Shown: positions 1 to 7,552, numbered from the stretch's first letter. The stretch is DNA of 9,726 nt from Armatimonadota bacterium (GCA_026419315.1 JANZZQ010000035.1:1-9726); one strand, 5' to 3'. Numbers and translations are program-made. Notes: generated from the sequence alone by a model not told the origin.

Positions 1-1748
1 ACGGAATTCATGATTTTTTCAAAGGCTTGTCTGACATCGTTGTCGTTGTTCAAGTTGAGTTGAACGCCGCCTACATCGAACTTGTGCACCACATCTGGCG
101 AAAGGACTTTGAGGACAACAGGGTAGCCGATTTGACGAGCAACCGAAACTGCCTCTTCAGCCGTTTTCGCCACTCCCCAAGGAAGCACCGGGAAACCGTA
201 AGCTTCCAAAACCCGCAACGCAACTTCTTCGGGGACAAAACCGTGTTGGCTTACTGGGGACTCGCTTAGCAATTGTCGAGCTCGTTCTCTGTCAACGGGA
301 AAGATTTTGAAGCCGGTTCTCGGTCTGCGAATCCAGTCAACATAGCGAGCCATCGCTGCCAACGCTCGGACGGCATCCTCTGGGAACAAATAGGTCGGAA
401 CACCGTTCGCTTTCAAAATGTTCACACCAGCCGAAATATCCACAAGACCCATAAAGCAAGCCAGTATGGGTTTGCTTTTTCGTTTGGATGCTTGAACGAT
501 GACATGGGCAATGTTTTCAATGTCGGTCATCGCTTGCGGTGTCAACAACACGATGATTGCGTCGGCATTGGGGTCTTCAAGAACTGCATCTAACGCTGCT
601 TCGTAGCGGTCGTGTTGGGCGTCTCCAATCAGGTCGATCGGATTCTGTAAGGATGCATGTGGCGGTAACTTTTCACGAAGTCGCTCCAAAGTTTGCTCGC
701 TCAACTGAGCCAACTCCAGACCATATCGGACACACGCGTCCGTCGCCATGATGCCGGGACCACCGGCGTTGGTAATGATGACCGTCCTTTTTCCGTTTGG
801 CAAAGGTTGGTTGGCGAAAGCGATGGCATACTCAAACAAATCTTCCACCGTGTCCGCTCTAAGGACTCCTGCTTGCGCGAACAAAGCTTCGTAAACCTCG
901 TCGCTTCCTGCAAGTGAACCTGTGTGAGAAGCGACGGCTCGAGCTCCTGCTGGTGTTCGTCCCGCCTTCAAAGCCAGTATGGGTTTTCGACCTTCACCTT
1001 CACCAGTTATCTCTCGGGCTAACTCCAAGAAGCGTCGTCCTTCTGTCAACTCCTCAACATACATCAAAATGACTTGGGTGTGAGGGTCTTGCCAAAGGTA
1101 GGCGAGGAAATCGTTTTCGTTGACATCTGCTTTGTTCCCCAAACTTATGACCTTGCTGAAACCAATGCCTTGCCCTTTTGCGTAATCCAAAACAGCCGTG
1201 CACAAAGCACCGCTTTGGCTGATGAAAGCGATGTTGCCGGGCAAAGGCATTTCCTTGGCGAAGGATGCATTGAGGCGGTAATTGGGGTCGGTGTTGATTA
1301 CGCCCAAGCAGTTGGGACCAACCAAAGCGATACCGTAGTGGTGAGCGATTTCGCGGATTTGTGCTTCCAACTTCGCACCTTCAGGTCCAGTCTCTTTGAA
1401 CCCGGCGGAAATGACAATTGCTCCCTTGACACCTTTTTGTCCACACTCTTCAAGCACTTGAGGAACAAGAGGCGCCCGGACGATAATAACAGCAAGGTCA
1501 ATGGTGTCAGGAACTTCCAAAATGCTCGGGTAAGACCTAACTCCACAAATTGACTTCGCTTTGGGGTTAACTGGGTAGACAACCCCGGTGAAATGCCCCA
1601 TCAACAAATTTGAGAGCACAGCATGGCCGACTGTGCCGGGCTGTCGTGAGGCACCGATAATAGCCACCGATTGAGGCTCAAGGATTGGACGAAGGTCGTG
1701 TAGTCCTTCAAGGATTTCCTCTTTCTCGGAAACAGCCGCTTGCTCCAT
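1..1748 (-). CDS. ADP-forming acetate/acyl-CoA synthetase, fused alpha-beta chain (3' end beyond window)
   Basis: I translated all 582 visible codons on the minus strand and found no stop. The enzyme family converts acyl-CoA, ADP and phosphate to free acid, ATP and CoA in the cytoplasm, conserving energy at the end of fermentation. Residues about 18-115 form a CoA-binding Rossmann domain (VAIIGAS at 28-34). Residues about 150-470 are the two succinyl-CoA-ligase-like domains (ISQSGAL 176-182, NAGGPGIM 327-334). The phospho-acceptor histidine is present as H275 in ASHTGSLAG. From about 485 the ATP-grasp beta part begins (GYPVVLKVLSPDVVHK 541-556) and is cut by the window edge. The retained H275 argues against the related GNAT-fused protein acetyltransferases, in which this domain is usually inactive, but the missing C-terminus means a fused extra domain cannot be excluded. 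The start is fixed by GGAGGTGA 7 nt upstream. It lies 77 bp downstream of acpS on the same strand and may be cotranscribed. The acyl substrate cannot be read from the sequence. Confidence 0.93.
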   Translation of the reverse strand, partial: MEQAAVSEKEEILEGLHDLRPILEPQSVAIIGASRQPGTVGHAVLSNLLMGHFTGVVYPVNPKAKSICGVRSYPSILEVPDTIDLAVIIVRAPLVPQVLEECGQKGVKGAIVISAGFKETGPEGAKLEAQIREIAHHYGIALVGPNCLGVINTDPNYRLNASFAKEMPLPGNIAFISQSGALCTAVLDYAKGQGIGFSKVISLGNKADVNENDFLAYLWQDPHTQVILMYVEELTEGRRFLELAREITGEGEGRKPILALKAGRTPAGARAVASHTGSLAGSDEVYEALFAQAGVLRADTVEDLFEYAIAFANQPLPNGKRTVIITNAGGPGIMATDACVRYGLELAQLSEQTLERLREKLPPHASLQNPIDLIGDAQHDRYEAALDAVLEDPNADAIIVLLTPQAMTDIENIAHVIVQASKRKSKPILACFMGLVDISAGVNILKANGVPTYLFPEDAVRALAAMARYVDWIRRPRTGFKIFPVDRERARQLLSESPVSQHGFVPEEVALRVLEAYGFPVLPWGVAKTAEEAVSVARQIGYPVVLKVLSPDVVHKFDVGGVQLNLNNDNDVRQAFEKIMNS

Positions 1749-1755
1749 GATTAAG

Positions 1756-1763
1756 TCACCTCC
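1756..1763 (-). promoter_or_regulatory. Ribosome binding site of the acyl-CoA synthetase
   Basis: The minus strand reads GGAGGTGA, then 7 nt, then ATG at 1748. This near-perfect anti-Shine-Dalgarno match fixes the start of the acyl-CoA synthetase. A small 5-bp hairpin (CCTCA/TGAGG, 1769-1782) lies just upstream and may be chance. Confidence 0.8.
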
Positions 1764-1825
1764 ATTTGCCTCAATTGTGAGGTAGACCACGAAGACAAGG
1801 TGTCAGGGTTTAGCCTATTCGGTTG

Positions 1826-2206
1826 TCAGACTTCCATGACAGCCACGGCGGTGGCATAGTCATGGGTGTGAGAGAGCGACAGCCAAATTTTCTTGACCTT
1901 CAAACTCGAGGCGAGTTTCTGTGCAGCTCCTGTCAACAAAACCGTCGGTTCGCCGCTGGGGGCGTGAATGACGCAGACACTTTTCCATGTCACCCCTCGG
2001 GAAAAGCCTGTCCCCAGCGCTTTCGTAACGGCTTCTTTCGCTGCCCACCTCGCCGCCAAGTGAGGGAACGGGTCAGCAAACCGCATACAGTATGCTAATT
2101 CGTCATCGCTGAAAACACGCTTCAAAAATCGCTCCCCGTAAACTTGCACCATATTCCGTATGCGAGCGACATCCACAATGTCCGTGCCAACTCCTACAAT
2201 TGCCAT
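1826..2206 (-). CDS. acpS: Holo-[acyl-carrier-protein] synthase (AcpS-type phosphopantetheinyl transferase)
   Basis: A 126-residue protein, typical in length for AcpS. It transfers 4'-phosphopantetheine from CoA to the serine of apo-ACP, giving holo-ACP for fatty acid synthesis. The visible signatures are the N-terminal GVGTDIVDVARI with the Mg-binding Asp, the central AARWAAKEAVTKALGTG with the metal-binding Glu, and the C-terminal LSLSHTHDYATAVAVM. I chose the ATG at 2206 because the conserved N-terminus begins there and GGAAGGG lies 7 nt upstream. The same frame stays open to an alternative start at 2248, but that adds 14 residues without family similarity. The gene is divergent from the hydrolase at 2400, and the acyl-CoA synthetase follows 77 bp downstream. 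Confidence 0.96.
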   Translation of the reverse strand: MAIVGVGTDIVDVARIRNMVQVYGERFLKRVFSDDELAYCMRFADPFPHLAARWAAKEAVTKALGTGFSRGVTWKSVCVIHAPSGEPTVLLTGAAQKLASSLKVKKIWLSLSHTHDYATAVAVMEV

Positions 2207-2399
2207 GAGCGATCCCTTCCAACAGAAAGAGCACAAGCGATAGGGCACAGCGCAATTTTAAAGCGGTCAACGAAGTTAGGAAAGTCATAAAATCAGCCCA
2301 ACGAGGGGCGAGAAATCAACCGGTTGCAGTTAAACTATTTGCGGCCGAAGATTGGTGAGTGCAATTTTTGGATTTCACTTTCGAAGTGAGGAGGCGACC
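2207..2399. other. Divergent intergenic region between acpS and the hydrolase gene
   Basis: This 193-bp stretch must hold the 5' signals of both flanking divergent genes. I see the acpS ribosome binding site (GGAAGGG on the minus strand, 2214-2220) and that of the hydrolase (GGAGG, 2390-2394). TAAAAT at 2288-2293 on the plus strand resembles a -10 box but has no good -35 partner, so I do not call a promoter. No hairpin or riboswitch-like structure stands out. Confidence 0.5.
2390..2394 (+). promoter_or_regulatory. Ribosome binding site deciding the hydrolase start
   Basis: GGAGG followed by CGACC and ATG at 2400. It favours this ATG over the in-frame TTG 48 bp upstream. Confidence 0.75.
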
Positions 2400-3326
2400 A
2401 TGAGAAGGCAAGTTCTTTCCTCGCTCAAGACAACGGCTCAAATTTGGTGGGAAATAACGGCTGCTGGGTTGTGGGTGACTTTGCTCAACAGGATTGGGAG
2501 AAAAGCGCAAAGAAGGTTGGAACGGAGGGTGAAAGTTTTTTGGGACATAGCTTATGCAGAACACGATGGTGTGCAATTGAAGGCTGATCTGTTCGTTCCA
2601 ATCGCAACTCCACCTTCCAATGGTTTCCCCGCTGTCATTGCTTTGTATGGCGGAGCATGGTGCACAGGCGACAAGAGGGATATGGCGTGGGCTGGATATT
2701 TGCTGGCTCAAAGGGGGATGGTCGTCGCTTGTGCCAGTTACCGCCTTGCACCTAAATTTCGCTTCCCGTCCCAATTAAAAGATTGTCAAGCAGCCGTCCG
2801 GTGGGTGCGAAGGAACGCTTTGGAGTGGAACATTAACCCAGAACAGATTACTGCCTTTGGGGTTTCATCAGGAGGGCATTTGGCTTTGCTTTTAGGGTTG
2901 AGGGAGGAGGTAGTTGATGGAGTTTCAAGCAAGGTGAAGAAAGTTGTCGCTCTCTTCCCGCCAACTGACTTGACCGCTCCGTATTACCGCGAATCCGCAC
3001 AAAAACCCTTACCCCTCATGCCCAATTACTTGTTAAACTTCCTGGGAGCGACATATGAGGATGACCCGGGGTTGTGGCGCGATGCTTCTCCCATCTACCA
3101 TGTCCACGCCGATGCCGCCCCCTGCTTCATTATTCAAGGTAAGAAGGACTTGCTGGTTCCTGCTGACCAAGCAATCCGCTTTGCAGAAGCGATGAGGAAA
3201 GTGGGTGGGAAAGTCACCCTCATCCTCATCGACGGATTGGGACACGGATACAGCCTCCGGCCACATATCATGGGGCAGTTGCACAATGCCCTTGAGGAAG
3301 CGGTGAAATTCCTGATGACACCTTAG
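2400..3326 (+). CDS. Alpha/beta-hydrolase, esterase/lipase of the BD-FAE/HSL-like group
   Basis: A 308-residue alpha/beta-hydrolase predicted to cleave a carboxylic ester, possibly an acetyl or feruloyl ester on plant polysaccharide; the substrate is inference. The catalytic triad is readable: nucleophile S156 in GVSSGG, D250 in GKKDLLVP and H282 in GLGHGY. The oxyanion-hole motif is YGGAWCTGDK (83-92), where the family usually has HGGAW or HGGGW. Residues 11-30 are fairly hydrophobic after a basic start but contain Gln and Glu, so a signal peptide or anchor is doubtful. The ATG at 2400 is preferred because GGAGG ends 5 nt before it; a TTG at 2352 in the same frame has no such site. It is convergent with the CCA-family gene and stands alone on its strand. 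Family assignment is firm, substrate is not. Confidence 0.88.
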   Translation: MRRQVLSSLKTTAQIWWEITAAGLWVTLLNRIGRKAQRRLERRVKVFWDIAYAEHDGVQLKADLFVPIATPPSNGFPAVIALYGGAWCTGDKRDMAWAGYLLAQRGMVVACASYRLAPKFRFPSQLKDCQAAVRWVRRNALEWNINPEQITAFGVSSGGHLALLLGLREEVVDGVSSKVKKVVALFPPTDLTAPYYRESAQKPLPLMPNYLLNFLGATYEDDPGLWRDASPIYHVHADAAPCFIIQGKKDLLVPADQAIRFAEAMRKVGGKVTLILIDGLGHGYSLRPHIMGQLHNALEEAVKFLMTP

Positions 3327-3674
3327 CCGGCTCAAATTCTCCAACTCAAGCAACCTTGTCAAAACTTCACCCTCTTTGAATCGCTCGGGTTTGCCAAGAA
3401 GCAATTCAACTCTAAGCCCCCGAACCTTCAATCGCTTTTGATGTGGGAAAAGCTTCCCCGTAAGTCAACTCCATGTTCGTCGTCTGAAGCCAAAAAACGC
3501 GCGGAAACTTTTCTCTGCAGGTCAACTGCACTATCCCACCGTCAACGAGTTCAACTTGTCACCATCGCTTTGAAGGCCGAAGAGAACCTTTTCAAATTTG
3601 ACGGTATAGTCAGCGGTCAAAACCCGCAGAGTTTCAATTTCTGGCTGGGGCGTCAATTCAACTTTCGCTACCGC
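3327..3674 (-). pseudogene. Possible frame-broken protein remnant, function unknown
   Basis: No intact gene fits this gap. On the minus strand three consecutive segments in different frames read as ordinary soluble protein and join almost without gaps. Segment one is 3674-3531 (includes EIETLRVLTADYTVKFEKVL, then stop). Segment two is 3558-3412 (includes VELVDGGIVQLTCREKFPRV and LQTTNMELTYGEAF, then stop). Segment three runs from 3431 leftwards (LRVELLLGKPERFKEGEVLT) towards the antisense of the hydrolase end. The junctions fall near 3553-3561 and at a run of five Gs at about 3416-3421. The alternating beta-strand-like residues suggest a secreted or beta-sandwich domain, but I recognise no family. 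It lies directly downstream of the CCA-family gene on the same strand. Alternatives are two sequencing errors in a real gene, or non-coding sequence that looks protein-like by chance. No clear start codon with a ribosome binding site is visible. Confidence 0.3.
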
Positions 3675-3713
3675 TCAAATCGCAACCCTTTTGAGCGCCT
3701 CCTGGTCGGTTTT

Positions 3714-5246
3714 TCAAGGTTGAACTTTCCGCCCCTCAATTTGCTTCTCGTGCTCGTAGCCCAACCATTGTTGCATCGCATCGTCAAGGAGAGACCATGC
3801 CTCCTCTTTTGTGGCAACTCGTCCATCCAAAACCGCCTCTTCAATAAGCCTTAAAGCTCTACCGACCAACGGAGAAGGTCGTATTCTGTATCGCTCCATA
3901 ATTTCGTCGCCCGTGATGAGCCTTATGCGTTCTCTTGCCTCCTTGATAGCGAAATAGGTCTCCATTAACCTGCGAAGGACAGCGTAGTGGCGCTCCCTTT
4001 GCTCTTGGGTCATTTCTGGCCCGCGAGTTGCCATCAGGTCAGCAGCCGACAAGGCCACACAGTAAATTCCCGTAGGTTCTCCTAAATCCCGCCAGAACCT
4101 TCTAAGGGCCTTTTCGGTCAATTGCTTCGCTCCTGCCAGACCGACAGGGCGCATGTGGCTGCGGACGAGATTGACAACCGTTTCCCTCTCCCTTCTTGAT
4201 AGTCTGAACCTATCGCAAATTTGCTCTGCCATGTTAGCGCCGAGCTTTTCGTGCCCGTAAAAGTGCAAATCACCTTCTTCGTCAACGGTCATAGTTTGGG
4301 GTTTCGCTATATCGTGGAGCAAAGCGGCAAATTTAACCACCCAAGTCCCACATCGCTTGTATCCAAAACGAACTTGAAACGCATCTTGCACGCGCTTCAA
4401 AAGTTCGTTCAAGGTTTCGTCTTCCGTTTCACCCTTTATCGCTTTCTCCGCCATCCTAACCGCTTCCAAAGTGTGGTTGAATCCGTCAAGGTGGTGGTAG
4501 CCAGCAGCGGGAACTTCCTTGAGTTTCATCAACTCTGGCAGCAAGATTGTCAACACCCCGAGTTCGTCCATGCAGAACAATTGCTCGTGTGCGGTTGAGG
4601 CTTGCAAAATCCAAGCCCATTCCATCAAAATCCTCTCCGGGGCGGTGTTCAAAAGCAACGGGGCGCTTACGGCTATAGCCTCTTTCGTTTCAGGGGCAAG
4701 TTTGAAATTCAAAGTTGCAGCGAACCTAAACGCCCTCAAAATCCTAATTGGGTCGCCCCGTAAGACGCGGCGGTTGGGCAAGACAAGCAAGCGAGATGAA
4801 AGGTGAGCGAGACCACCTAAGGGGTCAAGAACGGGAGCGCTTCCTTTCTGTGCCAGTTCAACTGCGTTGACGAAAAGCGCATTGCACGTGAAGTCTCGTT
4901 GTGAGGCATCCTCGCGCAAATCGCTCCTAAGTTCGGTGAAATCAGCGGTGGCATCAGGGGCCTTCTCTTCCCAATGGACGATGCGCCCAGTAGGCGGGTC
5001 GAGACTGAGGGAGACGAAACGAGCCTTTACTTTCTTCGCAACTTCTTCACCAAACGAGATTGGGTCTGCCTCAACAGCAAAATCCAAGTCCCAACTTTCT
5101 CTCCCCAGCAAAAAGTCGCGAACGAACCCGCCGACAAGGTAAAGTTGGCAACGGCGTGCCCGCGCAACTTCAGCAGCAGCACACAACACCGTTACCAGCG
5201 TCTTCGGTATTCGTTCCAAAGAGACAAACTGAAGGCTTTCCGCCAT
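3714..5246 (-). CDS. cca: Class II tRNA nucleotidyltransferase / poly(A) polymerase family protein with HD domain
   Basis: A 510-residue member of the class II nucleotidyltransferase family that adds C and/or A nucleotides to tRNA 3' ends. Motif A is LVGGFVRDFLLGRESWDLDF (37-56) with catalytic carboxylates D53 and D55. Motif B is QRDFTCNAL (117-124), followed by DPLGG (141-145). The nucleotide-template motif reads GDPIR (164-168) in RGDPIRILRAFRFA, where CCA-adding enzymes normally have EDxxR. Motif E is APERILMEW (202-210). The C-terminal half carries an HD phosphohydrolase domain: H258 in NHTLEAV, H311-D312 in LLHDIAK, H332 in YGHEKLG and H364 in SHMRP. This layout resembles long bacterial CCA or A-adding enzymes. 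Whether it adds CC, A or CCA cannot be decided by eye. The ATG at 5246 has GAGGT 10 nt upstream. The kinase gene is divergent, 55 bp away. Confidence 0.92.
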   Translation of the reverse strand: MAESLQFVSLERIPKTLVTVLCAAAEVARARRCQLYLVGGFVRDFLLGRESWDLDFAVEADPISFGEEVAKKVKARFVSLSLDPPTGRIVHWEEKAPDATADFTELRSDLREDASQRDFTCNALFVNAVELAQKGSAPVLDPLGGLAHLSSRLLVLPNRRVLRGDPIRILRAFRFAATLNFKLAPETKEAIAVSAPLLLNTAPERILMEWAWILQASTAHEQLFCMDELGVLTILLPELMKLKEVPAAGYHHLDGFNHTLEAVRMAEKAIKGETEDETLNELLKRVQDAFQVRFGYKRCGTWVVKFAALLHDIAKPQTMTVDEEGDLHFYGHEKLGANMAEQICDRFRLSRRERETVVNLVRSHMRPVGLAGAKQLTEKALRRFWRDLGEPTGIYCVALSAADLMATRGPEMTQEQRERHYAVLRRLMETYFAIKEARERIRLITGDEIMERYRIRPSPLVGRALRLIEEAVLDGRVATKEEAWSLLDDAMQQWLGYEHEKQIEGRKVQP

Positions 5247-5301
5247 CTTGGTTCGGACCTCGCTCTCAATTTCGGTGTTAGCATTTTATCAGGGCTCCAC
5301 C
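5247..5301. other. 55-bp divergent intergenic region
   Basis: This short gap separates the start codons of the CCA-family gene and the histidine kinase. On the minus strand TAAAAT (5288-5283) could be a -10 box for the CCA-family gene, with only a poor -35 candidate. The kinase start has AGGG (5291-5294) 7 nt before its ATG. Both promoters probably overlap here or extend into the opposite gene's 5' end; this is inference from spacing. Confidence 0.35.
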
Positions 5302-7080
5302 ATGCAGCAAAATTATGACAACGAAAAGCGAAAACGGAGGCGAGAGGCCGTGATAGCCCGGTCGGAAGTTCAGGAAAAGTCAATTGAAGATAGCCGCTTG
5401 TATCAACTTTGGAGCGCCATCGCTGATACAAAGGCTCTGTTAAAGGCGATTTTGGAGGAAAGTTTGGAGGCTGTAAATGCCACGCGGGGGACAATTTCTT
5501 TGGTTGATTACCGGACAGGTGAGTTGGTAACTGAATTCGCGGCGGGGGTAGGCTGGTCCGAGGAAAAATTCGGCCTGAGATTTAAAATCACCCACGAACC
5601 AGGCAATAGCATCTCAAGTTATGTCGCCTATTCTGGCATGCCTTATGTTTGTCCCGATGTCACAAAGGACCCTTACTACTACCCCCTCTTTCCCGACACG
5701 CGTAGCGAACTGGCTGTGCCTTTGATAGGGCGAGGGGGAAGGGTGCTTGGTGTGCTCAATGTTGAGAGCGAAAAAGTCAACGCTTTCGGGAAGAACGAAG
5801 TGAAGGTTCTGTCAGCGCTGGCTTCCATCGCCGCGTTTGCCCTCTCACTTGCAACTCACCAAACCCGTGAAAAGGCGCTAATTGAGCTCGGGAAGGAATT
5901 AGCTGCCACGCCGGACATTGACGCATTGTTGGAGAAAGTCACTGAAGTTGCTTCCCGGTTGCTTGATGCCGACGATTGTTCCCTCTTCCTGCTTGACAAG
6001 TCCATCAACCGTTTGGTCTTACGGGCTTCTCGCGGTTTGCTTCGCTCCATGGTTGGCAAGGCGACTTATCGGCTGGGGGAAGGGCTTACAGGTTGGGTTG
6101 CACTCAACAACAAGCCGGCGCGACTCAACGGAGTCGTCGGAGACCCGAGATGGAAGGGACTTTACTTGGAACTTAAACCGGAAGAAATCAGCGCTTTCAT
6201 GGCAGTTCCCGTTCGCGGCAGGAAAGAAGTCATGGGAGTTTTGAGGGTCTTGAGGAAGAAAGCGCACCTTTCCGCTCCCCACTACCTCTTTTCGGAAGAG
6301 GACGAAGAGTTGCTTTTCACTTTGGCGAATCAGTTGGGGGCAGCACTTGATAGGGAAGAGCTTCAAAGGCGTCTCTTCACCATGCAGCACATCGCAACCA
6401 TTGGCGAACTGGCAGCCAGAACCGCCCACATGATCGGCAACAAAGTTTTCGCCATGAAGGGCGCGCTCAAGGAACTTGGACTTCAGTTGAGCAATTTGCC
6501 ACTCCTTGAAAGCACCCAGCGCCTTTTGGGAAGCATAGAACGAGCGCTTTACGAAGTTGAAACGCTGCTTCAGGATTTGAGGGATTTTGTCAAGGCAACC
6601 CAACTTAACCTGCAACCCGTTTGCTTGTCTGAGGTTGTTAGGGAGTTGGTTCAAGATTACGCGCAAGAGTTCCCCCACATCTCCTTTGAGTTGCAGATGG
6701 ACGAGCAACCCGTTTGGGTTAAGGGGGATGTCGAGAAACTTCGCAACGCTATCAGCGAACTGATTGAAAACTCCGTGCATTTCCTCAAGGAAGGTGGCAA
6801 AATCAGCATAAGGCTGGCTAAAAGCACATGGGTCGGTCAAAAACATGCCCGGCTCATAATCCGCGATACCGGGCCAGGTATCCCGGAGAAGTTGAAGGAA
6901 CAAATCTTTCAACCTTTCTTCACTACCCGGGCAAAAGGGATGGGGTTAGGATTGGCAATTGTCAAGGGCATAATTGACGCTCACGGTGGAACGATTGAAG
7001 AGAGGGGGCGCGAGGGCGAAGGCGCTCTGTTCATAATCACCCTTCCCGCCATTGAGCCAACACAAGGAGGGGAAAATTAA
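5302..7080 (+). CDS. Cytoplasmic GAF-GAF sensor histidine kinase
   Basis: A 592-residue kinase with no transmembrane segment or signal peptide, so it should sense a cytoplasmic cue. After a basic N-terminal helix, GAF domain one spans about 35-185 (RSELAVPLIGRGGRVLGVLN at 134-153) and GAF domain two about 190-355 (LGEGLTGWVA 258-267, AVPVRGRKEVMGVLRV 301-316). The dimerisation region (about 362-435) carries H376 in ELAARTAHMIGNKVF as the likely phospho-site; the residue after it is Met, where HisKA kinases usually have Glu or Asp. The HATPase_c domain (about 470-584) has an N-box ELIENS with N490, a G1 box DTGPGIP (522-528), the F-box FQPFFTT and the G2 box GMGLGLAIVKG (546-556), so ATP binding looks intact. 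The ATG at 5302 is chosen because homology-like sequence begins after it; a TTG at 5248 lacks a ribosome binding site. The stop overlaps the response regulator start by one base, giving an operon. Its signal and ligand are unknown. Confidence 0.93.
   Translation: MQQNYDNEKRKRRREAVIARSEVQEKSIEDSRLYQLWSAIADTKALLKAILEESLEAVNATRGTISLVDYRTGELVTEFAAGVGWSEEKFGLRFKITHEPGNSISSYVAYSGMPYVCPDVTKDPYYYPLFPDTRSELAVPLIGRGGRVLGVLNVESEKVNAFGKNEVKVLSALASIAAFALSLATHQTREKALIELGKELAATPDIDALLEKVTEVASRLLDADDCSLFLLDKSINRLVLRASRGLLRSMVGKATYRLGEGLTGWVALNNKPARLNGVVGDPRWKGLYLELKPEEISAFMAVPVRGRKEVMGVLRVLRKKAHLSAPHYLFSEEDEELLFTLANQLGAALDREELQRRLFTMQHIATIGELAARTAHMIGNKVFAMKGALKELGLQLSNLPLLESTQRLLGSIERALYEVETLLQDLRDFVKATQLNLQPVCLSEVVRELVQDYAQEFPHISFELQMDEQPVWVKGDVEKLRNAISELIENSVHFLKEGGKISIRLAKSTWVGQKHARLIIRDTGPGIPEKLKEQIFQPFFTTRAKGMGLGLAIVKGIIDAHGGTIEERGREGEGALFIITLPAIEPTQGGEN
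7064..7070 (+). promoter_or_regulatory. Ribosome binding site of the response regulator inside the kinase 3' end
   Basis: AAGGAGG, then 9 nt to the ATG at 7080, which shares its A with the kinase TAA stop (TAATG). The arrangement supports coupled translation of kinase and regulator. Confidence 0.75.
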
Positions 7081-7538
7081 TGGGGCGAATTTTGGTTGTG
7101 GATGATGAGGAGTTGGCACGAGAGGCCATCAAACTCAGGTTGGAAAGGGACGGTCACCAAGTTGACACCGCAGCCAGTGAGGCGGAGGCAATAGAAAAAA
7201 TCCGAAACTCAAACCCGCCATACGATGTCGTCATCACCGACATGGTGATGGAATCGGAAAACAGCGGTTTGGAGGTTTTGAAAGCATCCTTGCTAAGGGA
7301 TGTCTTGACAGAAGTTATCATCCTCACCGCTTACGGCAGTGTTGCCAATGCCGTTGAGTGCCTGAAGCGAGGTGCCTACGACTACCTGGAGAAGAACATC
7401 CCGGGCGTCGATGTTTACGACCTTTTGGCGTTGAAGGTTGAGCGGGCGATGGAACACAGAGCCGAATCTTTGGGATTGCTCAAAAGGCTTCAATCCTACC
7501 AGCAACCGGTTGCGGCTCAAGAGGAGCCTCTTGACTGA
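7080..7538 (+). CDS. Single-domain response regulator (receiver only)
   Basis: A 152-residue CheY-like receiver. It has the acidic pair D8/D9 in ILVVDDEE, phospho-acceptor D54 in VVITDMVM, T83 in IILTAYGS and K105 in YDYLEKN, so the phosphorylation site is complete. Residues about 120-152 form a short polar, probably helical tail; there is no DNA-binding, AAA+, GGDEF or HD output domain. It is almost certainly the partner of the upstream kinase, given the TAATG overlap. Output is therefore probably by protein-protein contact or by phosphotransfer to another protein, which is inference from the missing effector domain. Compared with the consensus, the loop after D54 (MVMESENSGLEVL) is slightly long, as in NtrC-family receivers, which raises the possibility of a truncated NtrC-like ancestor. 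Confidence 0.93.
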   Translation: MGRILVVDDEELAREAIKLRLERDGHQVDTAASEAEAIEKIRNSNPPYDVVITDMVMESENSGLEVLKASLLRDVLTEVIILTAYGSVANAVECLKRGAYDYLEKNIPGVDVYDLLALKVERAMEHRAESLGLLKRLQSYQQPVAAQEEPLD

Positions 7539-7552
7539 GCGGAAAGATACCC

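Noticed and set aside
1074..1553. Plus-strand open frame opposite the acyl-CoA synthetase
   Set aside because: It is antisense to continuous CoA-ligase coding sequence with conserved motifs.
2316..2774. Minus-strand open frame across the hydrolase start
   Set aside because: It overlaps the hydrolase N-terminus and oxyanion motif in antisense, and has no family features.
3672..3697. Inverted repeat CGCTCAAA/TTTGAGCG as a terminator for the convergent genes
   Set aside because: The 8-bp stem is only half G+C, the loop is 10 nt and no T-run follows directly on either strand, so it does not fit a Rho-independent terminator.
3438..3854. Plus-strand open frame in the gap before the CCA-family gene
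   Set aside because: It runs into the antisense of the CCA-family C-terminus, has no ribosome binding site and reads less like protein than the minus-strand segments.
6019..6912. Long open frame on the minus strand opposite the histidine kinase
   Set aside because: It lies wholly inside the well-supported kinase gene, shows no recognisable family and has no ribosome binding site; it is a shadow frame.
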